A stretch of 64,000 bases of DNA, taken from the NCBI GenBank assembly GCA_028280845.1, contig JANQKZ010000033.1, forward strand, positions 1-64,000, read 5' to 3'. Shown here one piece after another: positions 42,250 to 51,296 of the stretch. Every line of letters starts with the position of its first letter. The first letter of the stretch is position 1. The DNA comes from Opitutales bacterium. Its GTDB lineage: Bacteria; Verrucomicrobiota; Verrucomicrobiia; Opitutales; JABSRG01. The notes under the pieces were generated by a model. It was not told where the DNA came from, did not search any database, and worked only from the letters and a program-made list of their open reading frames with translations. Both the position numbers and the translations under genes were made by a program.

Positions 42250-43548
42250 ATGAAAGCCCGAAACCTACCCCGTTTTGTGGGTGCAATCCTATGGTGCACC
42301 TTATGTATCAAATCTACTGTTCTAGCAGATCCCTCAGAAGCCGAGGCCCTTGAGGCGCAACTTCAGGCGGTACAGGCTCAGATGCTGGCCTTGCAGGCTC
42401 AAATGGACAGCTTACAAGCTCAGATATCCCTGATCCAGGAACCTGTTTCCACAGAGCTAACTCCGGCAGTGGAGGCGAAACCAGAACGGATGCGCGAAAA
42501 TCCTCGTCCCTCGGCAGAGTCGCGGTATGGAATCCGGCTGTATGGGAAGATCAAGATAGATGGGATCTATGATACGAACAATCTCGGCAGTTCAGAGTTC
42601 ATTACCTATATCCCCAAGGGAGCGGAAGGAACGGGTCAGGTCAGTTTCACAGCCAGGGAAACCCGGTTCGGAATGGCACTGGGGGGCCCAAAAATAGGGG
42701 ATTGGGCGGTTACCGGAAAGCTGGAGACCGATTTTTATGGAAGTGCTCCGAGCGGGGGTAGTGGAAGTCTGCGGATGCGTTTGGCTTACGCGGATTTTTC
42801 GAATGGGAACCAGGGCGTCCGGGTCGGACAGGATTGGCTCCCCGTTGCTGGGGTTAACCCGACCACCCTGAATTTCACAATTCTTGGTTACAACGGAAAC
42901 CTGTGGAATCGCGTACCACAAATCACTTATAGACGACACCTTGCCGGGAACTGGTCCGGCTTAGTCACAGCCTATCGTTGCCGGGATAACGAAGACGACG
43001 AACACGGGTTGAACTGCGACCTCAAACTGCCATGGTTTGGCACAAAGATCGCCTACGAGGGATCTATCTTGAATTCCAGCAAGCCGGCCTATTTTGGGCT
43101 GAGTGGCGCAATTCGGAATGGGGAGGTCAATGGGCAGTCGGTCACTCCCCATCTTCTTGCCGCAGAATGGAAGATCCCGGTGGCCGCCTTGGAATTGCGC
43201 GGGGAAGCCTATTTTGGCGAGGGGTTAGGGGCGGAATATCTCCATCGTGGGGGTGCATTCAACCTGGCCGGGACTCCCATCCAAACCGTGGGGGGTATGC
43301 TCCAGCTCGGATATCAGGCTGCCCCGAGTTTGAACCTGAATCTGGGTTATGGATTCGATAACCCCCGGGATAGCGACATCCTGGCAGACGAGTTCTACTC
43401 GAAAAACAGCACCCTGTACGGGAATGCGATTTACTCCCTGGCAGAAGGGTTATCCGTGGGCGTGGAAGGCAGCCAGGTCCAGACGAAATACAGCGAACTG
43501 ACACTCGACGGATTCCGGTTCCAGAGTGCGCTGATCTACCTGTGGTAA
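42250..43548 (+). CDS. Outer-membrane porin with N-terminal coiled coil (DcaP-like)
   Basis: About 432 residues. A signal peptide (cut near 'STVLA') is followed by a heptad coiled coil ('LEAQLQAVQAQMLALQAQMD', about 28-60), then a beta-barrel whose first strand is 'GIRLYGKIKIDGIYDTN'. The C-terminus ends with an aromatic-flanked final strand 'FQSALIYLW', as required for barrel insertion. The coiled coil plus this strand resembles trimeric DcaP porins, which pass dicarboxylates and other small acids. I place the start at the ATG at 42250, behind 'ttggtggt'; an in-frame ATG at 42229 is the alternative. The OFA transporter follows after 54 bases. Confidence 0.8.
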   Translation: MKARNLPRFVGAILWCTLCIKSTVLADPSEAEALEAQLQAVQAQMLALQAQMDSLQAQISLIQEPVSTELTPAVEAKPERMRENPRPSAESRYGIRLYGKIKIDGIYDTNNLGSSEFITYIPKGAEGTGQVSFTARETRFGMALGGPKIGDWAVTGKLETDFYGSAPSGGSGSLRMRLAYADFSNGNQGVRVGQDWLPVAGVNPTTLNFTILGYNGNLWNRVPQITYRRHLAGNWSGLVTAYRCRDNEDDEHGLNCDLKLPWFGTKIAYEGSILNSSKPAYFGLSGAIRNGEVNGQSVTPHLLAAEWKIPVAALELRGEAYFGEGLGAEYLHRGGAFNLAGTPIQTVGGMLQLGYQAAPSLNLNLGYGFDNPRDSDILADEFYSKNSTLYGNAIYSLAEGLSVGVEGSQVQTKYSELTLDGFRFQSALIYLW

Positions 43549-43602
43549 GTCATTGTTCGTCATCCCAAATCCAAAATCTCCATTTTGAAATCCAACATAC
43601 CT

Positions 43603-44982
43603 ATGTCACATGTATCCAATCCTAATCGATGGACCGTCATTATTGGCGCCCTCATGGTTCAAGTGATTCTCGGGACGGTGTACGCCTTCAGTGTATTCGT
43701 ACGCCCGCTCCAGAACGAATTTGGCTGGGATCGCACCACCACCCAGTGGGCCTTTTCGATTGCCCTGGCGACCTTCGCGCTGATGATGATCCCAGCGGGG
43801 CGGCTCCAGGACAAAATCGGTCCGCGGAAGGTGGCAACCATCGGCGGGGTATTGCTCGGCCTCTCTTTTATTCTCGGGGCTGTGCTCATCAATGAGAACC
43901 GGCCTTGGGCGCTCTACCTGTGTTACGGTGTCCTCGGGGGAGCCGGGATTGGCATGGGCTATGTCTGCCCCATCGCTGCGGCAGTGAAATGGTTTCCCGA
44001 CAAAAAGGGTCTCGTTTCCGGATTGGCCGTAGCCGGGTTTGGAGCTGGAGCCCTCTTTTTTGCCGGACCAGCCTCAGAGTTATTACTCCCTCCCAATGAA
44101 ACTGGCGAAGCGCTGGGGATTTCCCAGATCCTGTTGGTTGGTTTAGGCGCCAGCAAAGGAGTAGGCTTTGGCATGGGTTGGAAGGCCTTCTTCATCCTGC
44201 ACGGAATTGTCTGCATGATTGCTGTGGCCATCGGAGCCAGCCTGCTGCGGAACCCTCCTCCCGGATTTAAGCCCAAAGGATGGACGCCACCCCCAAGCCG
44301 AACCGTCGCCTCCTCCGACATGAACTGGCCTGAAATGTTGAATACTCCCCTCGCCTGCATGCTGTGGATCACCTTCATCTTTGGCGCAACCTCCGGGCTG
44401 ATGGCCATCGGCCAATGGAAGCCCATGATGGGTGAAATTCTAGGGGAGCAGTCCTTTGCTCCAGAGTGGATGGCCGGTTTCGGCCGCTTTGTCGAACCTG
44501 TGGGAATCCTCGCCATCTTTAATGCCTTGGGACGTATCTTCTGGGGTAAGATCAGCGACATCATTGACCGCCCCCGGGCCATGATGATGATGTTCCTGGC
44601 GCAAGGTATGGCTTTTATGTTGCTCGTCAGCGTAGAATCAGTCTTTGCCATCTTCCTCGCATCTGCCTGGGTCGGTCTCAACTTCGGCGGGATTTTTGCC
44701 CTCTTCCCCTCCGCCACTTCCGATTACTTCGGCAGCAAGCACTTTGGTATCAATTACGGCTTTATCTATACCGCCTACGGCGTTGCGGGGATTCTTGGCC
44801 CGGTCGTAGGCGGAGTCCTCTTTGATGCAACGGGGCAATATATCCTGCCCTTCCTTTTCGCCGGCACCCTGTGCTTTGTCGCGGCGGCCTGCTCCGTCGT
44901 AGTGTGGGGACTTTCCCGCGCAGCCATGGTAGAGACCGCTATACCCAAAGCAGAAGCGGAAAGCAAAACCCAAGCCGCTTGA
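43603..44982 (+). CDS. MFS transporter, oxalate:formate antiporter (OFA) family
   Basis: About 459 residues with twelve membrane helices. 'GTVYAFSVFVRPLQNEFGW' in helix 1 to 2 and 'AGRLQDKIGPRKVATIGG' in the loop after helix 2 are OFA hallmarks. OFA members exchange or import small carboxylates such as oxalate, formate or lactate. It follows an outer-membrane porin directly, so the two probably form an uptake path for an organic acid. The ATG at 43603 (MSHVSNPNRWTV) is preferred to a TTG at 43585. The gap before it (43549-43602) holds low-complexity words such as CAAATCCAAAATC. Confidence 0.88.
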   Translation: MSHVSNPNRWTVIIGALMVQVILGTVYAFSVFVRPLQNEFGWDRTTTQWAFSIALATFALMMIPAGRLQDKIGPRKVATIGGVLLGLSFILGAVLINENRPWALYLCYGVLGGAGIGMGYVCPIAAAVKWFPDKKGLVSGLAVAGFGAGALFFAGPASELLLPPNETGEALGISQILLVGLGASKGVGFGMGWKAFFILHGIVCMIAVAIGASLLRNPPPGFKPKGWTPPPSRTVASSDMNWPEMLNTPLACMLWITFIFGATSGLMAIGQWKPMMGEILGEQSFAPEWMAGFGRFVEPVGILAIFNALGRIFWGKISDIIDRPRAMMMMFLAQGMAFMLLVSVESVFAIFLASAWVGLNFGGIFALFPSATSDYFGSKHFGINYGFIYTAYGVAGILGPVVGGVLFDATGQYILPFLFAGTLCFVAAACSVVVWGLSRAAMVETAIPKAEAESKTQAA

Positions 44983-45007
44983 AGTTCCGTCAGAATACCC
45001 ATCGATC

Positions 45008-45053
45008 CCTGGCAGAGAGAGGATCCATCTACTTATCCGCTAACTCTGCCAGG
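45008..45053. terminator. Hairpin between the convergent OFA and GH130 genes
   Basis: CCTGGCAGAG (45008-45017) and CTCTGCCAGG (45044-45053) are perfect complements, and GGAT/ATCC pair inside the loop. It lies 26 bases after the OFA stop and 60 bases after the GH130 stop from the other side. There is no T-run, so it may work as a transcript-end stabiliser for both convergent genes. Confidence 0.5.
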
Positions 45054-45112
45054 CTCTATACAAGCACACCATTGTGGTCCGTGGGTTGCTTTCGCGAACT
45101 TCGTGGTCCGGC

Positions 45113-46036
45113 CTAAAGGGACCGCTCTTTAATAAAGGCAATCAATTCCGGAATCTCTGCCTCGGCCATGCCGACGTTGGTATCCGCACAACCGTAATAT
45201 AACCGGAGCGTTTCCCCATTCACCACCGCGGCACTCGGAAAGACCACGTTGGGGACATCCCCCACCCGCTCATAGATTTCAGAAGGTGCCAGAAGATAAT
45301 CCCGGGTCCGAGCAATCACTTTCCACGGTTCATCCAGATCCAGAAGCGCGCCGCCTGCATAATACAAATATCCATTGCAGCTGGTCCATACACCATGATA
45401 GATCAAAAGCCATCCCTCATCGGTTTCGATGGGAGCCGGGCCTGGGCCAATCTTGGTTGACTGCCAGCTTTTATCCACGGTGCCGAAGACAAAGCGGTGG
45501 GTTCCCCAGTGGACCATGTCCGGACTGGTGGAATAAAACATGTCCCCAAAGGGAGTATGGCCCCGGTCACTCGGGCGGTGATAGATGGCATATTTCCCAT
45601 TGATCTTGCGAGGGAATATCACGCAATTCCGATTGGCAGGAGGCATGATATCCTCCCGCTGGATAAAAGTTTTAAAGTCTGTTGTAGTGGCCAACCCAAT
45701 ACAGGGCCCCTGGTTGGAATCGTGGCACCAGGTAAAATAGAAGGTTCCGTCGATTTCGGTAAGCCGGGGATCATAAGTCCTCGCATGAGGGAGAATCCCG
45801 GGGTGCTCGGGAGTCATATGAAGGGGAGTCTCCTCAATGTCCCAATCGATCCCATCTGTACTGAAACCCAGATGCATCTTAAAGCTAAAGTCGATTTCAT
45901 CGACGCGGAAGATCCCCGCATATCCATCACCATACTTGACGATGGCGCTGTTGTGTATGCTGTTGGCCCGGGAGACACTGGCTGGGGTAACAACCGGGTT
46001 ATTGGGGTAGCGCTTAAATACAGTTTCGTTGGCCAT
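45113..46036 (-). CDS. GH130-family mannoside phosphorylase/mannosidase
   Basis: 307 residues, five-bladed propeller, no signal peptide. GH130 enzymes act on beta-1,2- or beta-1,4-mannosides by phosphorolysis or hydrolysis. The acid Asp is in 'RTYDPRLTEIDGTFYFTWC' and conserved segments 'RNCVIFPRKINGKYAIYHRP', 'IGPGPAPIETDEGWLLIYHG' and 'YYGCADTNVGMA' are visible. The N-terminus is short. A second GH130 gene at 56460 shows the same core motifs. Phosphorylases have basic phosphate-binding residues that I cannot verify here, so phosphorylase or hydrolase is open. A TGAGAT motif lies 60 bases upstream (46096-46101). Confidence 0.88.
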   Translation of the reverse strand: MANETVFKRYPNNPVVTPASVSRANSIHNSAIVKYGDGYAGIFRVDEIDFSFKMHLGFSTDGIDWDIEETPLHMTPEHPGILPHARTYDPRLTEIDGTFYFTWCHDSNQGPCIGLATTTDFKTFIQREDIMPPANRNCVIFPRKINGKYAIYHRPSDRGHTPFGDMFYSTSPDMVHWGTHRFVFGTVDKSWQSTKIGPGPAPIETDEGWLLIYHGVWTSCNGYLYYAGGALLDLDEPWKVIARTRDYLLAPSEIYERVGDVPNVVFPSAAVVNGETLRLYYGCADTNVGMAEAEIPELIAFIKERSL

Positions 46037-46095
46037 AATTATACGAGGGGTAAAAGGGGTGTATGCAGCATATAGAAGAGAGCGATTCCTTTCAC

Positions 46096-46101
46096 TGAGA
46101 T
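46096..46101. promoter_or_regulatory. TGAGAT motif upstream of GH130
   Basis: TTCACTGAGAT at 46091-46101 matches TTCACTGAGAT at 54878-54888 in front of the TonB receptor exactly. TGAGAT words also stand before the regulator (55107-55112, 55127-55134) and as an inverted pair at 56370-56392. It may be a half-site for the XylR-like regulator. Confidence 0.35.
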
Positions 46102-46308
46102 TAATAAGCCCTTAGTTGTGAAATTTTTCGCAGATAAAAACAAAACAAATTCAATCGAATTCAAAGATGCTTTTAACTTCAAGGTGCCGCGAAAAACGGG
46201 CAAAGGAATCGAATCTGCTCCCGGTATCTGGCAGCTGGCCCCGTCAGGCAGTCCAGGAATCGGTTACTCCGGGTGAGCCAAATTCGACGGCTTATCTCGA
46301 ATGCAGGG

Positions 46309-46959
46309 TTAAATCGTATACCCCATAACCGCCACATAGTGGCAAGAAGTGCCAAGCATCACAAAGAGGTGCCATATCATATGCCCGTAAGGCAGGGAAC
46401 GCCTCACGTAAAAGGCCACTCCAGCAGTGTAGGCAATACCTCCTGCCACGAGCCAGACGAGCCCGGTTGGAGCGATCTGCTGCACCAAGGGCTTGAAGCT
46501 AAATAACACAAGCCACCCCATAGAGATATAGAGAATGAGCGGAAGGGTACGAGTTTTTAAGCGAGAGAATAGCTCCAAGAGGACCCCAAACCCAGCCAAA
46601 GCCCAAACCAACCCAAAGAGTGACCAACCCACCGCACCCTGAATGACGAGTAGGGTAAAGGGTGTGTAAGTGCCTGCAATCAGTAAATAGATAGCGCTAT
46701 GGTCAAACAGGCGAAAAACCCTTCGGGCTTTTCCCTCGGGTAAGGCGTGGTAGAGTGTTGAAGCCAGGTAGAGAAGGATAGCCGTTGCCCCGAAGATGGA
46801 GGAGGCCACCACACGGGTTGCCCCACCCGCCTGAACACTCAGCACGATCAATACCGGCGTAGCCGCGATCGCGGCCATGAGGCCAACCCCATGGCTGACA
46901 CTATTGGCAATTTTTTCACCTAAAGACTCAACCCCTTTGGATGTCCGTTCAGCTGTCAT
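46309..46959 (-). CDS. Hemolysin III / PAQR-like membrane protein
   Basis: About 216 residues with seven membrane helices. The family features are visible: 'EKIANSVSHGVGLMAAIAAT' with the conserved Ser/His, 'STLYHALPEGKARRVFRLFD' with the 'YHA' His followed by 'HSAIYLLIAGTYTPF', and a C-terminal 'IWHLFVMLGTSCHY' supplying two more His. These His form the metal-binding site of TrhA/YqfA proteins, which have roles in membrane fluidity homeostasis; the hemolysin name is historical. Start at 46959 (MTAERTSKG) is preferred over 47013. Confidence 0.88.
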   Translation of the reverse strand: MTAERTSKGVESLGEKIANSVSHGVGLMAAIAATPVLIVLSVQAGGATRVVASSIFGATAILLYLASTLYHALPEGKARRVFRLFDHSAIYLLIAGTYTPFTLLVIQGAVGWSLFGLVWALAGFGVLLELFSRLKTRTLPLILYISMGWLVLFSFKPLVQQIAPTGLVWLVAGGIAYTAGVAFYVRRSLPYGHMIWHLFVMLGTSCHYVAVMGYTI

Positions 46960-47135
46960 TTTTCGGGATAGTTTCGGGCTGAGGCGAAAGCGAGGCAATA
47001 CGGAACCCGGCATGCGTTTACAGCTATTTCAACTTCTTCTAGGTCGGTCAAAGTTCAGTTACACTATAATAAGGGGACGGGGGATTGTCCAAATCATAGG
47101 ACAAGGCTTCCTATCCAGGAGCTAATCAGAAGCGG

Positions 47136-48230
47136 CTACTCGATTTCGACGACCTCCACAATCTCGATCCCGTACCCATCCAATCCAACAACTTTCCGGG
47201 CCCGGTTGGACAAGAGGCGAATCCGCTCCAAACCAAGCGCGCGAAGGACCTGGGCCCCTATTCCATAATCGCGCAAATCCATTGATTTAACGGCCTCGCC
47301 CGTCTGGGCTTTCAGGTTCGATACCATATCCTGACGGGCGTGGGCAGGCTCGAGGTAGAGCAGCGCCCCGCGGCCTTCCTCAGCGATCGCCTTTAGGGAA
47401 TCCCCCAGGACGTGGTATCCCCCGGTTTGTTTACCCAGGAAAACGTCGCTCAAAATATTCGCACTATGGACACGCACTAAGGTGGGATCAGGTGACATGT
47501 CTCCCAGGGTTAGCACCAGATGATGCCGGTGGTCTAAACGATTCTGAAAGATGTGCGCGACGAATTCACCATAGTCGCAGGAAAACGGCTCCTCTGCCAG
47601 TTTCTCGATCAGGGCCTCTCGCTCTGCTCGATAAGCGATCAATTGAGCAATGGAAATCATCTTCAGCCCAAACCTCGATTTAAACTCGGCCAACTCGGGA
47701 AGCCGTTGCATCGATCCATCTTCGTTCACCAATTCGCAGATGACCCCAATCGGAGGTTGGCCCGCCAGAACTGATAAATCCACCGCGGCCTCAGTATGCC
47801 CAGCCCGCTCCAATACTCCACCTGAGCGAGCACGCAGAGGAAAGACGTGCCCGGGCTGAACCAGCTCGTCCGGACGACTCTCCGGGGTTGCCAGGATTTG
47901 AATGGCTCGCGTCCGGTCAAAAGCGCTGATCCCCGTGGTGACCCCTTCCGCCGCATCCACACTGACGGCAAAATCCGTCCGCTGAGACTCACGATTGTGG
48001 GCTACCATAGGGCCCAACCCGAGTCGCCCCAGATGATCCCCCAGCATGGGCACGCAAACAATACCACTCCCATAACGGATCATCATATTTACCGTTTCGG
48101 TTGTCGCCTTAGCGGCCGCCATGACTAAATCGCCTTCATTTTCCCGGTCTTCATCGTCGGTCACGATGACGGGTTTTCCGGCAGCGATATCCAGAATGGC
48201 TTGTTCTACGGTATTAAAGGGGGTTGTCAT
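47136..48230 (-). CDS. ribB: RibB with degenerate GTP-cyclohydrolase II-like domain (RibBX type)
   Basis: About 364 residues. Residues 1-200 are 3,4-dihydroxy-2-butanone 4-phosphate synthase, intact: acidic loop 'VIVTDDEDRENEGDLVMAA' and 'RSGGVLERAGHTEAAVDL'. The second half aligns with GTP cyclohydrolase II, but the zinc-binding stretch normally reading like ECLTGD...RCDCG reads 'HSANILSDVFLGKQTGGYHV', with all three Cys absent. So this half is likely catalytically dead and a separate RibA is needed. Proteins of this kind have been called RibBX. Start at 48230 (MTTPFNTVEQ); an in-frame ATG at 48290 adds 20 non-conserved residues. Confidence 0.88.
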   Translation of the reverse strand: MTTPFNTVEQAILDIAAGKPVIVTDDEDRENEGDLVMAAAKATTETVNMMIRYGSGIVCVPMLGDHLGRLGLGPMVAHNRESQRTDFAVSVDAAEGVTTGISAFDRTRAIQILATPESRPDELVQPGHVFPLRARSGGVLERAGHTEAAVDLSVLAGQPPIGVICELVNEDGSMQRLPELAEFKSRFGLKMISIAQLIAYRAEREALIEKLAEEPFSCDYGEFVAHIFQNRLDHRHHLVLTLGDMSPDPTLVRVHSANILSDVFLGKQTGGYHVLGDSLKAIAEEGRGALLYLEPAHARQDMVSNLKAQTGEAVKSMDLRDYGIGAQVLRALGLERIRLLSNRARKVVGLDGYGIEIVEVVEIE

Positions 48231-48291
48231 GATGGAGCTACTCCGCCAACAAAACGGGAATTTCCCCTCCAGGCAAGACCTTGAGTACAAT

Positions 48292-49620
48292 CTAGATTGA
48301 ACCGCCCAACACGAGAAGTTGAAGTATGGAGGCCTTGTTTTCGAAAGAAAACGGCAAGGTGGCCCCGGAGGAAAAGGTCAACCAACCAATCGCTCGCTCG
48401 AGTTGCCCCCGCGATAAATCAATCTGCGCTTGGTAGAAGGATACTTTTGCAGATTCCTGAGCGGATAACCTTGATGGTTTTAAAAGATCCTCAGGCGCTA
48501 ATTTGGGATAAGATTTATTTATGTACTCAAACACGTAAATGATCCATGCATCCTCGGCAGAATACTCTATCAACTCTTTTAAACGCCCAAAACCTTGACG
48601 TGCCTCCTCCAACTGACCGTCGGCAATTAAACTCAAAAGGTAAACTAGGTGAATGAAGCCCTTTGTTTCCTTTTTCTTTACCACTGATTTCAGATTTTTG
48701 GCTGCTCGCTCGAAATCTAAAAGAGCATATGAATACAAACCCCGGTTTGCTCCCCTTAACTGATCCTGGAAACCGTAAGGCATTAAAGCTAATCCATCTT
48801 CCTGCTTACCCATTTTAATCAAGGCAGCAGCCTTTCTAAATATCGCGTTGGATATTTCTGCCTGAAGTAAAAGCCGCTCCGCTTGGACATCATCAGACAC
48901 ACCCCGAGGGATTTCATCGATGACAGGTTCTTCTACGGTCATCATCTCCACGCTTGCGGTTTTAGGGTTATACCGCATCACAGTTTTGGCTTCATACCGG
49001 ATATCGGCGATCTCAAGCGTTAGGATGTATTGATCGATTTCTTCAAGCTCGGCTATTTTTATGGCTGCGATCTTATCATAGGCGAAAACGGTTTCATTAT
49101 GATTTTCATTTATGTAGGCAACATTCGCCAACCAGATCCAATGCTCCAGTTGGTCACGGGTTGTCTGACTAACGACCTCTTTTGCAGCAATCATCGCCTC
49201 CTCCATGCGACCCTGCTTAAAGCAAATCTTTGAATATAAGTACCAGATCTCAGGCATTTCTGAATCACAAGCCAAGGCCTCATCCAGGGCTAAAATAGCA
49301 GGTCCGAATTCGGCCTGTTGGGCATGGGCTACACCAAAATTAACATATGCCCTGGGGTCATCCTCATCCATCTGAATGGCTTCAGCTAATAGCTTATAGG
49401 CTCCGTGGAACCGCTCCTCTTTAATGAGCAACTCTGCTCTTGCATTTAAAAGATCGTATTCGGTTTCAGGATTGGAGTCATACTCACGCTGATATTCTTC
49501 GATGCCCTTTATCCCACCGGGTTGTGAAGGCAGAGGGACCGCACTCCAAAATCCGATAAGGATGATCAACCATCTTGTCCAATGAGGACAAAACCATGCA
49601 AGTGGCTTGTGTATTACCAT
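48292..49620 (-). CDS. TPR-repeat protein, exported or membrane-anchored
   Basis: 442 residues. A signal anchor (about 12-30, 'HWTRWLIILIGFWSAVPLP') is followed by tetratricopeptide units ('RAYVNFGVAHAQQAEFGPAI', 'EIWYLYSKICFKQGRMEEAM'). No enzymatic motif. It lies upstream of ribB on the same strand (61-base gap), so co-transcription is possible but the pairing is not informative. The middle (about 170-220) is not obviously TPR. Unlike the TPR gene at 21217 it has no PEP-CTERM neighbour. Confidence 0.7.
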   Translation of the reverse strand: MVIHKPLAWFCPHWTRWLIILIGFWSAVPLPSQPGGIKGIEEYQREYDSNPETEYDLLNARAELLIKEERFHGAYKLLAEAIQMDEDDPRAYVNFGVAHAQQAEFGPAILALDEALACDSEMPEIWYLYSKICFKQGRMEEAMIAAKEVVSQTTRDQLEHWIWLANVAYINENHNETVFAYDKIAAIKIAELEEIDQYILTLEIADIRYEAKTVMRYNPKTASVEMMTVEEPVIDEIPRGVSDDVQAERLLLQAEISNAIFRKAAALIKMGKQEDGLALMPYGFQDQLRGANRGLYSYALLDFERAAKNLKSVVKKKETKGFIHLVYLLSLIADGQLEEARQGFGRLKELIEYSAEDAWIIYVFEYINKSYPKLAPEDLLKPSRLSAQESAKVSFYQAQIDLSRGQLERAIGWLTFSSGATLPFSFENKASILQLLVLGGSI

Positions 49621-49663
49621 TTCCTAAAAAATCTGAATGTGAGCCCTCTATTGGATTAAGAGG

Positions 49664-51127
49664 TTAAACCTTGCCTCGCTTAGCTTCTAATTCAGAGCGA
49701 ATGGCGCCCATTTTCTCTCGGCTTAGCCCGAACAACATTAGTGATATAAAGGCCAGTGCCAGGCCCCCAATAGGGAATACCATGAAGTAGATCCGAATCC
49801 GGGTAATCGCATCAGGATCCTGATCAGCCCCCAAGGCGGCATCAAACCCCGTGCTGGCCAATATTACCCCAGATAGGCCAATACCCATAGCGAGGCCGAC
49901 CTTCATGATGTAGGTTCCACAGGCAGCAAAGGCACCTTCCCTTCGCTTGCCTGTTTCCAGTTCATCGTAGTCTATAACATCAGCTCCGATTGCTCCATAC
50001 AGCATCCAGAACCCCCCCTGGGTAAACGCAATCGACCCCGAGGCAAACAGTTGCAACCATGGAATGTTTGGATTATAGAAAAACCAGCTCCCAAGAAAGG
50101 CGGCAACCCCTGCAATTTGGACAGCAGCCATGGCGAAGCGCTTTCCAAAATGTCTCGATACCAATGCAAACGTTGGAACACCCAAAAGGCCAAACACCAT
50201 GCTGGAAAGACCCATACCAAGATTCCACTTGGACCCAAGAGCTACATCTCCCCCGCATACATAATAGATGGTCATATAGTATCCGAGAGAGCCTAACATG
50301 CTGGTCCCAAGACCATAGGCTAAGGCCATTGCTAACTGAGCCCGAAAGGGCCGACACTTCAGAGCCCCCCATAAAGTATCCCAAATCGCCACCTTCTCCT
50401 GTTTCTGCTCTATGATTTTGGAGTAGTAGCGCTCCTTTACCACGAGAAACACAACGACCCCGACGAGGATCATGAGTCCTCCAATTATTACGGCGTAGAC
50501 CTGCATACCCCGGAGGATGTCAGGTTCATCGGTGCCCGGGCGGTTAAATATGCTGAGGGTGATGAAGGTTGCCGCGAAAAAAGTACCTACTTCCCCTATC
50601 TTTTGAATGGCACCCTTATATGCGAAGACATTGGTCCGCTCATTGTAATCCGGGGTGAGTTCGTTGCCCAGACTTTGGTATGGCATATTGAAGCTGCTGA
50701 CGATCGTGATGTAGATGCCAGAAGATATGATCATATAGAGGAAAATAGACCGTTCACTCCAATCAGGAGAAACCATGAACAGCATGGGAAACCCCAGCCC
50801 AGCCAGTATGGACCCCACTAGAATAAAGGGGCGTCGCCGCCCCCATCGTGTTCGAGTATTGTCGGACCACCAACCAAAGAACGGATCGGAACATAAATCC
50901 ACCAGCCTGTTGATCATTAAGGCCAAGCTGACTAGAGCCGGATTTACCTGTAGAAAAATATTAAATACAGGCCATACGACATTGGGATACATCCAGTTGC
51001 CCCACATGTCATTTGCCGCTCCTAATCCATAGGCGATTTTTTGCGGGACAGGGACCTTATCCTCAGGAGCAATGGGGACATGAGAGAGGCTGTGGTCAAC
51101 TGCGGCAGGGGTAGAATCTTCAGACAT
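49664..51127 (-). CDS. MFS sugar symporter, GPH (glycoside-pentoside-hexuronide) family
   Basis: About 487 residues, twelve helices. 'VPQKIAYGLGAANDMWGNWM' near the N-terminus, 'DLCSDPFFGWWSDNTRTRWG' after helix 2 and 'RRRPFILVGSI' are the GPH signature; these cation symporters import mono- or disaccharides and glycosides. It lies downstream of the TonB receptor on the same strand, after a terminator. Together with the two GH130 genes it probably takes in mannooligosaccharides released outside; that is inference. The start at 51127 (MSEDSTPAAV) is chosen; an in-frame ATG at 51175 is less likely. Confidence 0.88.
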   Translation of the reverse strand: MSEDSTPAAVDHSLSHVPIAPEDKVPVPQKIAYGLGAANDMWGNWMYPNVVWPVFNIFLQVNPALVSLALMINRLVDLCSDPFFGWWSDNTRTRWGRRRPFILVGSILAGLGFPMLFMVSPDWSERSIFLYMIISSGIYITIVSSFNMPYQSLGNELTPDYNERTNVFAYKGAIQKIGEVGTFFAATFITLSIFNRPGTDEPDILRGMQVYAVIIGGLMILVGVVVFLVVKERYYSKIIEQKQEKVAIWDTLWGALKCRPFRAQLAMALAYGLGTSMLGSLGYYMTIYYVCGGDVALGSKWNLGMGLSSMVFGLLGVPTFALVSRHFGKRFAMAAVQIAGVAAFLGSWFFYNPNIPWLQLFASGSIAFTQGGFWMLYGAIGADVIDYDELETGKRREGAFAACGTYIMKVGLAMGIGLSGVILASTGFDAALGADQDPDAITRIRIYFMVFPIGGLALAFISLMLFGLSREKMGAIRSELEAKRGKV

Positions 51128-51177
51128 TTTAGAAAGGGAATAGTCGAATATGATAGGTGAAACGGGACAAAACAAAA

Positions 51178-51209
51178 AATGCCGGTCAGTTCATGGACCA
51201 ACCGGCATT
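51178..51209 (-). terminator. Intrinsic terminator after the TonB receptor gene
   Basis: On the reverse strand AATGCCGGT pairs with ACCGGCATT around a 14-base loop and is followed by a T-run (TTTTTTG), 88 bases beyond the receptor stop. A second hairpin (GGGGTGGC with GCCGCCCC, 51254-51278) lies closer to the stop but has no T-run. The symporter downstream probably uses its own promoter or read-through. Confidence 0.75.
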
Positions 51210-51296
51210 AACTTTACCCCAAATCATTGAATCCACTGGACTCAAATTTTCCTGGGGCGGCTTATTCAGAGCCACCCCGGTCGCTCGGATTCTAAA

